DNA of 55,522 nt, from NCBI GenBank assembly GCA_030682175.1, contig JAUXOM010000003.1:1-55522 (forward strand), written 5' to 3'. Under the pieces are notes generated by a model. It did not search any database and had not been told where the DNA came from. It was given only the letters and a program-made list of their open reading frames with translations. The stretch's first letter is position 1. Each line of letters opens with the position of its first letter. Of this stretch, positions 37,498-46,355 are shown in pieces. The DNA comes from Rhodocyclaceae bacterium (GTDB taxonomy: Bacteria; Pseudomonadota; Gammaproteobacteria; Burkholderiales; Rhodocyclaceae). The position numbers were made by a program, and so were the translations under genes.

Positions 37498-40137
37498 CTA
37501 CAACAGTTTCAGCAGGTCTTCCCGTCCGGCACCCTGTGGGTCCAGTGCGCGCACCTTGACTTCGACCCGCGTACCCTTCAGCGGGGAGAGTGCCTTCAGG
37601 CCGTCGCCGTCGATGCTCAGGGGCTGCGCCGACAGCATGACGAAATCATCGCCCATGACCCGGAACACCAGGGCATCGGGAAAGTGGGCGATCAGTGCCG
37701 CCGAGAAGCCGGCCAGCGCCTGATTGCCGGTCATCCAGCCGCTGTCCTGGTTGATGCTGGAAAAGTTCTGCAGCAGCAAGACGTAGGCATGGGTGAGATG
37801 GGCGGGCAGGCCATTGCGCAGCATGATCTGCAGATAGTTGGCGTTGTGCGTGCCGGTCAGCGGGTCATCGAAAAAATAGGCGAAACGCTGATGCTCGAGC
37901 GGTGTCTTCGGCATCTGGTCGGCGCTCGTGGGGGGCACAACCTCGCGTAGCACTTCGCAGGCGGCGGCAACCACGTCGGCGGCGAAGCGTTTGCCCGCCT
38001 GTTGCTTGAGTTCCTCAAGCGCTACGGCGACTTCCTTGCGCGCCTTGTAGATGCGGTTGCTGACCATGGCGTCGAAGCTGTCGGCGACCGCCATAATTTG
38101 CGCCAGGCGGGGGATCTGGCCGCTGACCAGACCTTGCGGATAGCCGGAGCCATCCTCGCGCTCATGGTGCGAACGCATGATCTCGGCGAGTTCCTTGTAC
38201 ATGTCGATGCGGTGCAACGTCCGGTAGCCTTCTTCGGCGTGCTGCTTGATCAGTTCGTATTCCAGGGGCGTCAGGATGCCCGGTTTCAGCAGTACGGCAT
38301 CGGGAATCGCGATTTTGCCGATGTCATGCAAGGAGGCGGCGCGCTTGAGCTTTTCGATTTCTTCAGGGCTGTGGCCGAGTCGCGCGGCAATCAATTCGCA
38401 ATACTGGGCGACGCGGCGGGTATGGCCGGCGGTGTAAGTGTCCCGTTTCTCGATCATGTCCACCAGGGACAGGATGGTTTCTTCGTAGTTGCTGATGCGT
38501 TCCCGTTCGAGGCGATGGGCTTCCGTCTGCTGATTGAAGGCATGGAGGGCGAAGCCGATGTCGCCCGCCAGTTGTTCGAGCATCTCGACCTCTTCGCTAT
38601 CGAAGCCCTCCGCGCGCCCGCTCAGGACGCACAGGTGGCCGAGCGCTTCGCCATAGGCGTCGCGCCGCAACGGCAAGGCGATGACGGCATGCACGCCGGC
38701 CTGGATCAATTCTGCGGCAATCGCGGCCGGGTCGCGGGCGATCACGGTGCGGTTTTCAGCCACTGCCTCGCGGCCCGGACCCTTGTCGCGACAGGTGGCA
38801 AAATTGCGCATGATCTCGGTGGGGCCATAGGACTTGGCTGCCACCTCCAGCTGCCCGGCGCGCAGCAGGCCCACCCAGGCAAAGCGGTACGCGGTGTCGG
38901 CAATCAGCCGGTCGCAGCAGGCCTTGAGCATTTCATCCAGCGAGCTGGAGGTGATCAGGATCTGATTGACGTCGGCCACCATCTCGACCACGCTGCGCTG
39001 AAAGCGCTCGCGTTTCAGCAGGCGCTCGACTTCCGCGGTGCGCTGATGCACCCGCTCTTCGAGCGTGGCATTGAGTTCGGCGAGGTCGGCATGATTGGCG
39101 CGCAGGCGACCGTTGATGCGCACCACATAGGCGGTGGTGAGGCTGGTCAGCAGGGTGAAGGCCAGGGCCAGCGCGATCCAGTGGCCGTATTGGGACATGA
39201 ACTCGGCCCGGGTCAGCCGATGCGAATGTTCGTAAGGGCCGATCCGCAATTCCCGCAGCGCCTCGTGAACCGGCTGGTAGTTGAGCGGCAGGGTCCAGCC
39301 CGTGATGTTTCCAGCCTGTGCGGCGGGAGCGTCAGCCGGCATCTGCATCAGGGCGATGGCGACCTGGATGGCGAGTGCTTCGGGCACATGACGCAAGCGG
39401 GCAATTGGCCACTCCGGGTAGAGCGGCGTGGAGAGCAGCGGGGGAAAGCCTTCGACGCGCTGACGGTTGAGGACGAAATAGTCATCGAGACGGATCTTGC
39501 CTTCGGCCGCCATCAGTTCCAGGGTTTCGGTGCGCACCGTGCCGGCGTCGGCGCGCCCGTCGCGCACGGCATACACCGCTTCATCATGGGTGCCGGCGAA
39601 GCCGAGCCGGGCAAAGTCCCGCGCGGGATTCAAACCCTGGCGTTGTAGTTCGCGCCAGCCGACGTGCCAGCCGCCGAAGGAACTCGGATCCGTGGCGACA
39701 AAGGATTTTTTCCGCAGGTCGGCCAGGGTGCGGATGTCCTTGCGGTCGGCGCGCGTGAAAATGACCCCGCCAAAGGTGCTGTGTCCGAAGCGGTTCTGCA
39801 GGGTGGCAATGGCGCTGACGCCGTAATGGGATTCCAGTTCGACGTAATAGGACGAATTGGTCAGGATGAAATCGACCCGGCCCTGCCGCACCGCGAGACG
39901 TACCTCCTCGAAGCCGAGCGGGACGATCTTGAAGGTATTGCCGGGCAGTTGCTGTTCGAGGTAGCCGGCGGTGGCCGACCAGGTCTCAAGCGTTTTCTCG
40001 GGACCGCGCAAGGCCAGCACGCCGATGCTGACATCGGCCGCCAGGGCGGAGGCCGTCAGCCAGCCGCTCATGCAGACGGCTGGAATGATACGTCCGCAGC
40101 ATCGAATAATGATCGCCCAATTCAACTGCATCTGCAC
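37498..40137 (-). CDS. PhnD-like sensor with GAF, HD-GYP and degenerate GGDEF domains
   Basis: 879-residue membrane signalling protein. A signal region is followed by a PhnD/phosphonate-type substrate-binding domain (about 35-300) in the periplasm. Then come one transmembrane helix (319-339), a coiled coil, a GAF domain (about 380-535) and an HD-GYP phosphodiesterase (548-735). The last has H604-D605 in ASLHDIGKIAIPD and HHEREDGSGYP at 657-667, so it should hydrolyse c-di-GMP. The C-terminus resembles GGDEF (DPLTGTHNANYLQ) but the active site reads MGDDF (828-832), so it is probably not a cyclase. The likely role is to couple an extracellular ligand to c-di-GMP breakdown. Confidence 0.9.
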   Translation of the reverse strand: MQMQLNWAIIIRCCGRIIPAVCMSGWLTASALAADVSIGVLALRGPEKTLETWSATAGYLEQQLPGNTFKIVPLGFEEVRLAVRQGRVDFILTNSSYYVELESHYGVSAIATLQNRFGHSTFGGVIFTRADRKDIRTLADLRKKSFVATDPSSFGGWHVGWRELQRQGLNPARDFARLGFAGTHDEAVYAVRDGRADAGTVRTETLELMAAEGKIRLDDYFVLNRQRVEGFPPLLSTPLYPEWPIARLRHVPEALAIQVAIALMQMPADAPAAQAGNITGWTLPLNYQPVHEALRELRIGPYEHSHRLTRAEFMSQYGHWIALALAFTLLTSLTTAYVVRINGRLRANHADLAELNATLEERVHQRTAEVERLLKRERFQRSVVEMVADVNQILITSSSLDEMLKACCDRLIADTAYRFAWVGLLRAGQLEVAAKSYGPTEIMRNFATCRDKGPGREAVAENRTVIARDPAAIAAELIQAGVHAVIALPLRRDAYGEALGHLCVLSGRAEGFDSEEVEMLEQLAGDIGFALHAFNQQTEAHRLERERISNYEETILSLVDMIEKRDTYTAGHTRRVAQYCELIAARLGHSPEEIEKLKRAASLHDIGKIAIPDAVLLKPGILTPLEYELIKQHAEEGYRTLHRIDMYKELAEIMRSHHEREDGSGYPQGLVSGQIPRLAQIMAVADSFDAMVSNRIYKARKEVAVALEELKQQAGKRFAADVVAAACEVLREVVPPTSADQMPKTPLEHQRFAYFFDDPLTGTHNANYLQIMLRNGLPAHLTHAYVLLLQNFSSINQDSGWMTGNQALAGFSAALIAHFPDALVFRVMGDDFVMLSAQPLSIDGDGLKALSPLKGTRVEVKVRALDPQGAGREDLLKLL

Positions 40138-40211
40138 TTCCCGGAAATGTGGCGGTAGCGCGGATTATCGCAGTAAAAGCCTGGGGTAAGCCATGCGTTT
40201 CCCGTCCCGCT

Positions 40212-41210
40212 TTACTCCGGTACGCAAATTTCACCGCGCAGCATGCCTTGCAGTGTGCGGACCGTCAGCAGCGCCAGTACCAGCGACAACACGGACAGCA
40301 GCAGTACGCCGAGCGGCATGAATGGGCCGCCGTTAACATGATGCTCGGTCATGGTCAGCGTGGCGATGGTCATGGCAGCCAGCGGAAATGAATAGGCCCA
40401 GGTGGACAGGAAGAAACGCAGGCGGAAGAAGCGCAGCGCGTTGCTGGCCAGCAGCAGCGTGAGGAACAGCGCAACGTGGTAAAGAATGCGCGCAAAGGCG
40501 TCGATCTCGCCGGGGTTGAGCTTCATCCAGGCGAGGAAGCCGACGGCCGGTGGCGCGATCAGGATGAACAGCGTCGGCGTCAGGCGCTCGGGCAACGGTT
40601 CATGGAAAAACAGGCGGTTCATGACGATCGTCAGCAAGACGATCCAGAACACCAGGCCGATGCTGAAGAAGAACCACGAAACTTCGGGCGGGGCGAAGCT
40701 GGCGCCAGCGATGGGCACGACGACGTTGCCCACCACGGGAATGAACCAGGCCGGGTTGGCGTGTTTGATGTCGTAGCGGGTGTGGTGGATCCAGCTGCTC
40801 ATCACCGTCAGGGTGAACAGCAGATGCAGGCCGGCGCCGATTGTCCAGAAGCTGAAGGCGAGGCCGGGCAGGGTCTCGATGAAGGCCACCGCCAGAAGCA
40901 GCAGGGAGATGGAGATGGTGGGGAAGAAATGCAGGCGGATCGGGTGGGCAAATTCAAGCTGCACCGCCGCGCCGTGCTTGACCAGCTTGGCCAGATAGGC
41001 GACTGACAGCAGGCCGAATAGCCCGAGCGCCCACCAGCTCAGGGCGAGGCCGATTTCCGCCGGCAGTCCAAAGACGTGGTGCGCCTTCTTCCAGGCGATG
41101 GCGAGCCCGGTGGTGCCCATCACGATGGAGAACATGGCAACCGGAAAGTGCTCGAGGCGCTGCCGGGATGGTGAGTTGGCGGTGGCGGGTGAGCTCACGG
41201 TTTTCTCCAT
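40212..41210 (-). CDS. TehA/SLAC1-family (TDT) membrane transporter
   Basis: 332 residues with about ten hydrophobic segments, beginning after MEKTVSSPATANSPSRQRLE with HFPVAMFSIVMGTTGLAIAW, the family N-terminus. It also has IPVVGNVVVPIAG and PPAVGFLAWMKLN. Members are TehA (tellurite resistance), Mae1 (malate) and plant SLAC1 anion channels; the substrate here is likely an anion. The start at 41210 is preferred to one 78 bp upstream that would overlap the rpmG terminator. There is no TehB methyltransferase nearby. Confidence 0.88.
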   Translation of the reverse strand: MEKTVSSPATANSPSRQRLEHFPVAMFSIVMGTTGLAIAWKKAHHVFGLPAEIGLALSWWALGLFGLLSVAYLAKLVKHGAAVQLEFAHPIRLHFFPTISISLLLLAVAFIETLPGLAFSFWTIGAGLHLLFTLTVMSSWIHHTRYDIKHANPAWFIPVVGNVVVPIAGASFAPPEVSWFFFSIGLVFWIVLLTIVMNRLFFHEPLPERLTPTLFILIAPPAVGFLAWMKLNPGEIDAFARILYHVALFLTLLLASNALRFFRLRFFLSTWAYSFPLAAMTIATLTMTEHHVNGGPFMPLGVLLLSVLSLVLALLTVRTLQGMLRGEICVPE

Positions 41211-41262
41211 GCTGTGGGTGGCGCTCTGCCCAGATGGGCACGGCTTCTGAAAAATCCGGCGG

Positions 41263-41325
41263 GCAAAAAGAAAAACGCCAGTAGGCAAAAAGAAAAACGC
41301 CAGTAGGCGTTGGGCCTGCTGGCGT
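41263..41325 (-). terminator. rpmBG terminator with tandem 22-bp duplication
   Basis: On the minus strand ACGCCAGCAGG/CCTACTGGCGT (41315-41325/41297-41307) is followed by TTTTCTTTTT, a good intrinsic terminator. The distal arm and T run are duplicated exactly: the 22-bp unit GCAAAAAGAAAAACGCCAGTAG occurs at 41263-41284 and 41285-41306. Confidence 0.88.
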
Positions 41326-41350
41326 CTTCTCGAACCCGGGTAAGCGCGGC

Positions 41351-41521
41351 TTACTTGAGTTTGATTTCCTTGTAGAGCACGTGTTTGCGTACCTTCGGAT
41401 CGAATTTCATGAACTCGAGCTTTTCCGGTGTGGTGCGCTTGTTTTTGTTGGTCGTATAGAAATGCCCGGTTCCGGCTGTGGACTCGAGCTTGATTTTTTC
41501 ACGTCCGCCTTTGGATGCCAT
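41351..41521 (-). CDS. rpmG: 50S ribosomal protein L33
   Basis: 56 residues, [20 protein letters not shown] then [20 protein letters not shown] and a basic end [14 protein letters not shown], which is the normal proteobacterial L33. It lacks the zinc cysteines, so this is the C-minus form. It follows rpmB by 17 bp on the same strand, the standard pair, and is followed by the duplicated terminator. Confidence 0.96.
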   Translation of the reverse strand: MASKGGREKIKLESTAGTGHFYTTNKNKRTTPEKLEFMKFDPKVRKHVLYKEIKLK

Positions 41522-41538
41522 GATGTTTTACCTCCAGG

Positions 41539-41775
41539 TCAAACGGCTTCGCCGCGTTCGCGCAACTCGGCGAGAACAACGTCGATGCCTTTCTTGTCGA
41601 TGGTGCGCAGACCGGCGTTGGAAACGCGCAGGCGCACCCAGCGGTTTTCGGTTTCGACCCAGAACTTGCGGGCATGCAGGTTGGGCAGATAGCGGCGCTT
41701 GGTCCGGTTGTTGGCGTGGGAAACGTGGTTCCCAACCATCGGGCCCTTGCCCGTTACTTGGCATACGCGGGACAT
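41539..41775 (-). CDS. rpmB: 50S ribosomal protein L28
   Basis: 78 residues starting [20 protein letters not shown] and containing the [13 protein letters not shown] and [18 protein letters not shown] segments of L28. It is preceded by GGAGC about 15 bases upstream. The 147-bp gap up to the cytochrome gene (41776-41922) must hold its promoter; I see no gene or repeat there. Confidence 0.97.
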   Translation of the reverse strand: MSRVCQVTGKGPMVGNHVSHANNRTKRRYLPNLHARKFWVETENRWVRLRVSNAGLRTIDKKGIDVVLAELRERGEAV

Positions 41776-41922
41776 AATAATTTTGCTCCAGAACTTCGGG
41801 TGACGAAAATGGAAATTTCAGCGCAGGCCAACGCTAGCGAATACTGAACTTGGGCCGGGACTAAAAGAGCCGCGCATTCTAACCGAGACTGCCCGCGTCA
41901 GGCAAGCAGTTTGTCTCTCATT

Positions 41923-42666
41923 TCATTTATGGTCCTGCAGTCGGGTAATGTAGGCGAGGATGTCGTCGATGTCCTTTTTCGTCAGGCGGCCGAGCACGCC
42001 GACGCCTTTGGGCTTGGCCTTGAGTTTTTCTTCCTCCTCTTCCTCGTCGGCGACCAGATCGTGGGGCCGTTCGCCCTTGAGATAGGCGTCCATCTGCCGT
42101 TGCAGATAATTCGTGTATTGCCCGACCAGCATCGGAAAGCGGCCGACGCCCTTGCCGTCTTGACCGTGGCAATAGGCGCACTCCTCCTTGTAAAGCTTCT
42201 TGCCGTTGTCCAGGTCGCCCTCCAGCTTCGGGATGATCATGACCTTTTCCATCGCTTCCAGGCGCGTCAGCGCATCATCGGTGTCTTTGAAGTCGGGAAA
42301 CGTGGTTTGCAGGGTGATATCCGCCAGATAGGCCGAAACCAGTTTGATATCCACGTCCGTCAGTTCGCGTTCCTGCGTGTAGGGCACCATGGGCAGGTTG
42401 AGGCGCTCGCGGGTGCGAAACTTTTTGAGCGAATCCTCGGTAAAAGCCGCGCGCTGCCCGGCCAGGCGGGGATATTCGCCGCGCTTGCCCCCTTGACCCT
42501 GGTCTCCGTGACAGGCGGCGCACGGGCCATAGATCTCCTTGCCGCTGTCTTGCTGGCCAGTGAGTTCGGCGCCGTGCGTGGTGGTGGCGCCAAGCAACAG
42601 GGCGCTTGCGGCAACGCCAAGCAGGCGCAGCGGTGTAAATCTGGCGCGGAATATGGTGCGTTTCAT
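41923..42666 (-). CDS. Diheme cytochrome c4-like protein
   Basis: 247 residues with a signal peptide (LLGVAASALLLGATTTHGAE) and two CxxCH heme sites, CAACH (49-53) and CAYCH (163-167). Each sits in a c4-type domain (PRLAGQ, PMLVGQYTNYLQRQM). It should be a periplasmic electron carrier. An acidic patch DEEEEEEK is inserted before the C-terminal helix. It is the last gene of the nos run and overlaps the second nosD by ATGA (42663-42666), so it is likely to be co-expressed and to feed electrons to NosZ or another reductase. Confidence 0.92.
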   Translation of the reverse strand: MKRTIFRARFTPLRLLGVAASALLLGATTTHGAELTGQQDSGKEIYGPCAACHGDQGQGGKRGEYPRLAGQRAAFTEDSLKKFRTRERLNLPMVPYTQERELTDVDIKLVSAYLADITLQTTFPDFKDTDDALTRLEAMEKVMIIPKLEGDLDNGKKLYKEECAYCHGQDGKGVGRFPMLVGQYTNYLQRQMDAYLKGERPHDLVADEEEEEEKLKAKPKGVGVLGRLTKKDIDDILAYITRLQDHK

Positions 42667-43904
42667 CGGTCCTTGGTCTCCTTGTCGGGATGCGAAAAGT
42701 GGCGGCGCAAATCCGGTGCCGGATCGGTCAGGACCCGGTGAGGTGCCGAAAAAGGTGCCAGGCGTTCGAGGAAATCCAGCAGTTCGAGTGCCGGCGAGTT
42801 GCGAAAGAATGTCGCCAGCGGCGTTTCCATCCAGATGCGGTCGGCAAACAGATAAATCTCGTGCGGCGTGTCGCCAATGCCGTCGCCGTTGCGATCGAAA
42901 CCCTGATAGTCATCCCAGTAATTGCCGCGCCAGACATTGGCGCTGCCGGCGCCCGGTGCGCTGATCGCCACCGTGCTCAGGTTGTTCTCGAAGCGATTGT
43001 CGAAAAAGCGATGGCCGCCCGCTTCGCCATAGAAGAACATGCCGATGATGTTGTGCGCAAAGCGGTTGTTCCTGACCGTCAGTGCGCCGGCGGACTGCGG
43101 TGGCGCATCGACCTTGAGACCCACCGAGCAGTGCAGCACTTCATTGTTCTCGACCAAGGCAGCGTCGCTCTCCTTGAACACAATGCCACCACCGCCGCCG
43201 CTGAGCGCGTGGGCCACGTGGTTGCCGCGCAGGATCAGGCCGGGCGAATAGAGCACGACGATGCCGGTGCCGGTATCCGTGAGCCGGTTGTTCTCGACCA
43301 GCAGACGCGGCGAAAAAATGATTTGCATGCCGTAACGCCCGTCTGTAAAGCGGTTGCCGACAATCCGGTTGTCCGCCGAGTTGGCAAAGGTCAGGTCGCG
43401 TGCGCGGGTGAAATGATTGCCCTCAATGACATTGTGGCGGCTGTACCAGATGCGAATGGCGTCGCCGCGCATGGCCAACTCAAGCGGCTTGCCGGTGATC
43501 CGGTTGGCGGCAATTCGCGAGTGATTGACCTGCTTGAGATGGATGCCGAACAGGACATCGTCAATCTCGTTGTCCTCGACACGATGGTCGTCACCCTCCA
43601 GCAGAATCCCGGCGTCGATCCGGTCGTGCGAGTCGCCGCTGCCGGTCAGGCGCAAGCCGCGCAGGGTCACACCATTGGCGGCGACGGCCAGTACCGTGCT
43701 GTTGCCATCGCCAATGATGACGGCCCGCCGCCCACCTTCCAGGGTCATTGGCTTGCGGATCGCTGCCGGACCGGCGTAGCTGCCTGGTGCCAGGCGCAGT
43801 GTGCCGCCCGCCGGGGTTGCGTCGATCAGGGGCTGCAGGAGCAGGGGCGACGCCGCCAGTGCCGGGGGAACCAGCCATACCATGACATAGGCGAACAGCT
43901 TCAT
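42663..43904 (-). CDS. NosD-like periplasmic beta-helix protein, second copy
   Basis: 413 residues with signal peptide and right-handed parallel beta-helix repeats (NRITG, NNRLTD, NNEVLH, NNRFAHN, DNRFENN ladders). The C-terminus shared with NosD is GNYWDDYQGFDRNGDGIGDT followed by FFRNSPALELLDFLERLAPF. NosD works with the NosFY ABC complex in maturing the CuZ site of N2O reductase. A full nosD is also present at 49637-51022, so this paralogue is extra. It is sandwiched between a possible small ORF and the cytochrome c4, with ATGA overlaps on both sides. Confidence 0.88.
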   Translation of the reverse strand: MKLFAYVMVWLVPPALAASPLLLQPLIDATPAGGTLRLAPGSYAGPAAIRKPMTLEGGRRAVIIGDGNSTVLAVAANGVTLRGLRLTGSGDSHDRIDAGILLEGDDHRVEDNEIDDVLFGIHLKQVNHSRIAANRITGKPLELAMRGDAIRIWYSRHNVIEGNHFTRARDLTFANSADNRIVGNRFTDGRYGMQIIFSPRLLVENNRLTDTGTGIVVLYSPGLILRGNHVAHALSGGGGGIVFKESDAALVENNEVLHCSVGLKVDAPPQSAGALTVRNNRFAHNIIGMFFYGEAGGHRFFDNRFENNLSTVAISAPGAGSANVWRGNYWDDYQGFDRNGDGIGDTPHEIYLFADRIWMETPLATFFRNSPALELLDFLERLAPFSAPHRVLTDPAPDLRRHFSHPDKETKDR

Positions 43905-44023
43905 CGGCTGGCGGGTTTGACGTAATCTCCGCCGGCACTCATCGGCAACGCGCAGGACACGCTGGGCACGATCAGCGCTTTCGACGGCATGATGCTGCCT
44001 GCGCGAGAGAATATTTCCTGCAT
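43901..44023 (-). CDS. Possible 40-residue ORF between ubiA-like and second nosD
   Basis: The frame begins MQEIFSRAGSIMPSKALIVP and ends GGDYVKPASR, with a TGA overlapping the nosD-like ATG (ATGA, 43901-43904). It has one cysteine. The overlap matches the coupling used throughout this locus. However, no homologue is recognised, the frame is open upstream into the ubiA-like gene, and no clear Shine-Dalgarno is seen. It could be a small accessory protein or a remnant. Confidence 0.35.
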   Translation of the reverse strand: MQEIFSRAGSIMPSKALIVPSVSCALPMSAGGDYVKPASR

Positions 44024-44051
44024 TGCCGCGCCGGGCCTCAGTCCTGTTCGC

Positions 44052-45017
44052 TCAAGCCGGACGCCCCCACGGCAGGCACAGGATAATTGCCAGCAGCAGG
44101 CCGTGCGCGCTGGCGGCGAGAATGGTCAATTTGAGTGCCGGCACCAGTTCTGCGGGCTGTCCGGCGCCGGACCAGAGCTGGCGCGCCGCCATGATGCTGG
44201 CAAGCGCGGGCAGCAATGCAATCAAGACCGTCACCGGCAGTTCGCCCAGCAACACCATCGCCAGCAACCAGCCGTAGGCCAGCGCGGCAATCGCCACATA
44301 GCCCCAACGCGCCCGTGCCACACCCAGCTTCACCACCAGGGTGTGCTTGCCCGCAGCGGCGTCCGCCTTCACGTCGGGAAACTGGTTGATGTAAAGCACG
44401 TTCGCCACCAGCAGGGCAAAACCCAGGCCTGCGGCAACGGGCACAAAGGAAAAACCGTGGCGTTGCACGAAGTCGCTGCCGACGACGACCAGCAGCCAGC
44501 CGGCAGTGATGGCGAATTCGCCCAGCCCCCGGCTTTGCAGCTGCAGGGGCGGCGCCGAATAGGCCCAGCCGACGATCAGTCCGGCCAGGCCAATCAGGAT
44601 GAGCCCCGGTCCACTGACGGCCGTCAGCCATAGTCCGGCAGGAATCACCATGGCCAGCAGGGCATAGCCGAAGATGCCGGTGACGCGCAGGGTCAGGACG
44701 CCGTTCTGGATGAAGCGGCTGCCGCCGGTAAATGGAAACTGGCGTTCCGTGTTGGCCGCGTCGCAACCGGAAAGCGCATCGTAGTAATCATTGATGACAT
44801 TGGCACCGGCATGCGCCAGCAGGGCGAAGAACAGGGTCACGGTAGCCAGCGTCGGTCCGACTTGAATGCCGGAAAACGCCGCCGTTGCCAGGCCGAGTAG
44901 GCCACCGACGAAAGTCACCGAAAGGAAGGCGGGACGCGTTGCGGCAAAGTAGCGCAGCACTGGATTCGGCAGGCTCTCGAGGGTCGGTTCCAGTGGTTTT
45001 GGCATGGGCGTTTCCAT
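44052..45017 (-). CDS. UbiA-family prenyltransferase, MenA-like
   Basis: 321 residues, eight or nine membrane helices. The first aspartate-rich motif is NDYYDALSGCD (76-86) and the second is in NQFPDVKADAAAGKHTL. This is the MenA-type pattern (NDxxD plus DxxxD) rather than the UbiA one. MenA attaches a polyprenyl chain to dihydroxynaphthoate in menaquinone synthesis. No other men or mqn genes are in the window. The gene is within the co-directional nos run, 20 bp after the tlpA-like gene. A role in making a quinone used by N2O respiration is inferred, not shown; heme O synthase or other UbiA members fit less well. Confidence 0.85.
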   Translation of the reverse strand: METPMPKPLEPTLESLPNPVLRYFAATRPAFLSVTFVGGLLGLATAAFSGIQVGPTLATVTLFFALLAHAGANVINDYYDALSGCDAANTERQFPFTGGSRFIQNGVLTLRVTGIFGYALLAMVIPAGLWLTAVSGPGLILIGLAGLIVGWAYSAPPLQLQSRGLGEFAITAGWLLVVVGSDFVQRHGFSFVPVAAGLGFALLVANVLYINQFPDVKADAAAGKHTLVVKLGVARARWGYVAIAALAYGWLLAMVLLGELPVTVLIALLPALASIMAARQLWSGAGQPAELVPALKLTILAASAHGLLLAIILCLPWGRPA

Positions 45018-45037
45018 TGTTGATTGAGTGCAGGCGC

Positions 45038-45529
45038 CTACTTGAGCGCTGCCGCACTGGCGGCTTCCAGTTCGGCCCGCGTCATTGCCCCCAGCTTGCT
45101 GGCGACGATTACACCCTGCCGGTTGATGACGACGGTGTAAGGCAGGCCGGCCTTGCTGTTGCCCAGTGCCTGCAGCAGGGCGATACCCTTGTCCTTGGTC
45201 AGCAGCACCGGGTAGTTGATGTCGTAGGCCTTGGCAAAATCGCGCACCGGCGCCGCGGCGTTTTCGATGTTCAGGCCGATGACCTCAATGCCACGTGCCC
45301 TGTAGCGTGTCTGGATGTCCACCAGTTCCGGAATCTCGACACGGCAGGGTGCGCACCAGCGCGCCCAGAAATTCACAATCAGGGGCCGGCCCTGGTAGGC
45401 CGCAAAGGGCACCGATTTATCATCGAGATCAAACAGTGTCGCGGCGAACAGCGGCGCGCTCGACAGATTCCCGGCCGCAGTGGCGGACAGGCTGATGCAA
45501 GCCAGCAATGCGGCGGCCCAATATCTCAT
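45038..45529 (-). CDS. TlpA/ResA-like periplasmic thiol-disulfide oxidoreductase
   Basis: 163 residues with a signal peptide (WAAALLACISLSATAAG) and a thioredoxin fold. The active site is WCAPC (58-62) in VNFWARWCAPCRVEIPEL, and the cis-proline is in GLPYTVVIN. Such proteins reduce apocytochrome c heme cysteines or keep copper-site cysteines reduced during CuA assembly. Both fit a nos locus with several c-type cytochromes and the NosZ CuA centre. Its ATG overlaps the nosY stop (ATGA). Longer in-frame upstream sequence shadows nosY and is rejected. Confidence 0.92.
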   Translation of the reverse strand: MRYWAAALLACISLSATAAGNLSSAPLFAATLFDLDDKSVPFAAYQGRPLIVNFWARWCAPCRVEIPELVDIQTRYRARGIEVIGLNIENAAAPVRDFAKAYDINYPVLLTKDKGIALLQALGNSKAGLPYTVVINRQGVIVASKLGAMTRAELEAASAAALK

Positions 45530-46353
45530 GGCAGATCGCCGCGACGGAACAGGTGATAACCCAGCGTCGCCGCCGCGAGGCCGAGCACGGCGGGATAGAC
45601 GAGCGCAAAAATCTTGAAGCCGGTAACGCCGAAGAGATCGAGAATCACGTAAGCCGAGGGGCCGAGCACGATCAGTTGCGGATCGAACAGCGCCAGCGCC
45701 GCCGTGCGGAAGACCTGCAGCGGGTTGGCAAGCGCGATGGTGACCGCCAGCTCGGGCGCCACCCTGCCCTGGATCATCACGCCGAGCAGGATCAGGTCGA
45801 GGAACAGCAGCAGCGTCAGCCAGACGAAAAAAGCCGCGCCCTGGGCCACGTCGGTGCCGCGCGCCACGGCCGAGATCAGCATGCCGATGCCGAGGAAGCA
45901 GGCGGCCATCACGGCCAGCAGTGCCGTGTAGTAGCCGAACATGCCCCACGGCACCTCGATGCCGACCGCCAGCGCCCACAGCACCGCGCCGAGCATGGCA
46001 AGAAACACCGGCGCGAAGATGACCACATAGCGGCCAAGGATCTTGCCCCAGAACCAGGCTGAGAGCGACACCGGCAGCGAGAGCAGGTATTCGAAGACGC
46101 CGGCCTCGCGGTCGCCGGCCACCGAGCGCACGGTGGTGATCAGCACGAAGATCGGCAGGATCGCCATGGTGAGCTGGATGTAAGTGACCAGGAGGCGCGA
46201 CAGGCCAATGAAGCCGAGCACGCGCGATTCGGTCAGGCCGAACAGAAACAGCAGCGCGACGATGCCGCCGAACACCAGCGTGTAGATATGGAACCAGCGC
46301 GCGCGCAACGATTCGACGATGTCCAGCTTGGCGGTGAGCCACAATTGCTTCAT
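45526..46353 (-). CDS. nosY: NosY, ABC-2 permease for NosZ maturation
   Basis: 275 residues, six membrane helices, ABC-2 type. It starts MKQLWLTAKLDIVESLRARW and has the NosY pattern GDREAGVFEYLLSLPVS and WFWGKILGRYVVIF. With NosF it powers transport of a sulfur species or drives NosD-dependent copper loading in CuZ assembly. It begins 2 bp after the nosL stop and overlaps the tlpA-like start. The order F-L-Y differs from the F-Y-L seen in many clusters. Confidence 0.94.
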   Translation of the reverse strand: MKQLWLTAKLDIVESLRARWFHIYTLVFGGIVALLFLFGLTESRVLGFIGLSRLLVTYIQLTMAILPIFVLITTVRSVAGDREAGVFEYLLSLPVSLSAWFWGKILGRYVVIFAPVFLAMLGAVLWALAVGIEVPWGMFGYYTALLAVMAACFLGIGMLISAVARGTDVAQGAAFFVWLTLLLFLDLILLGVMIQGRVAPELAVTIALANPLQVFRTAALALFDPQLIVLGPSAYVILDLFGVTGFKIFALVYPAVLGLAAATLGYHLFRRGDLP

Positions 46354-46355
46354 GC

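Noticed and set aside
45530-46342. Upstream extension of the tlpA-like frame
   Set aside because: It is an out-of-frame shadow of nosY. The signal peptide and an ATGA junction place the real start at 45529.
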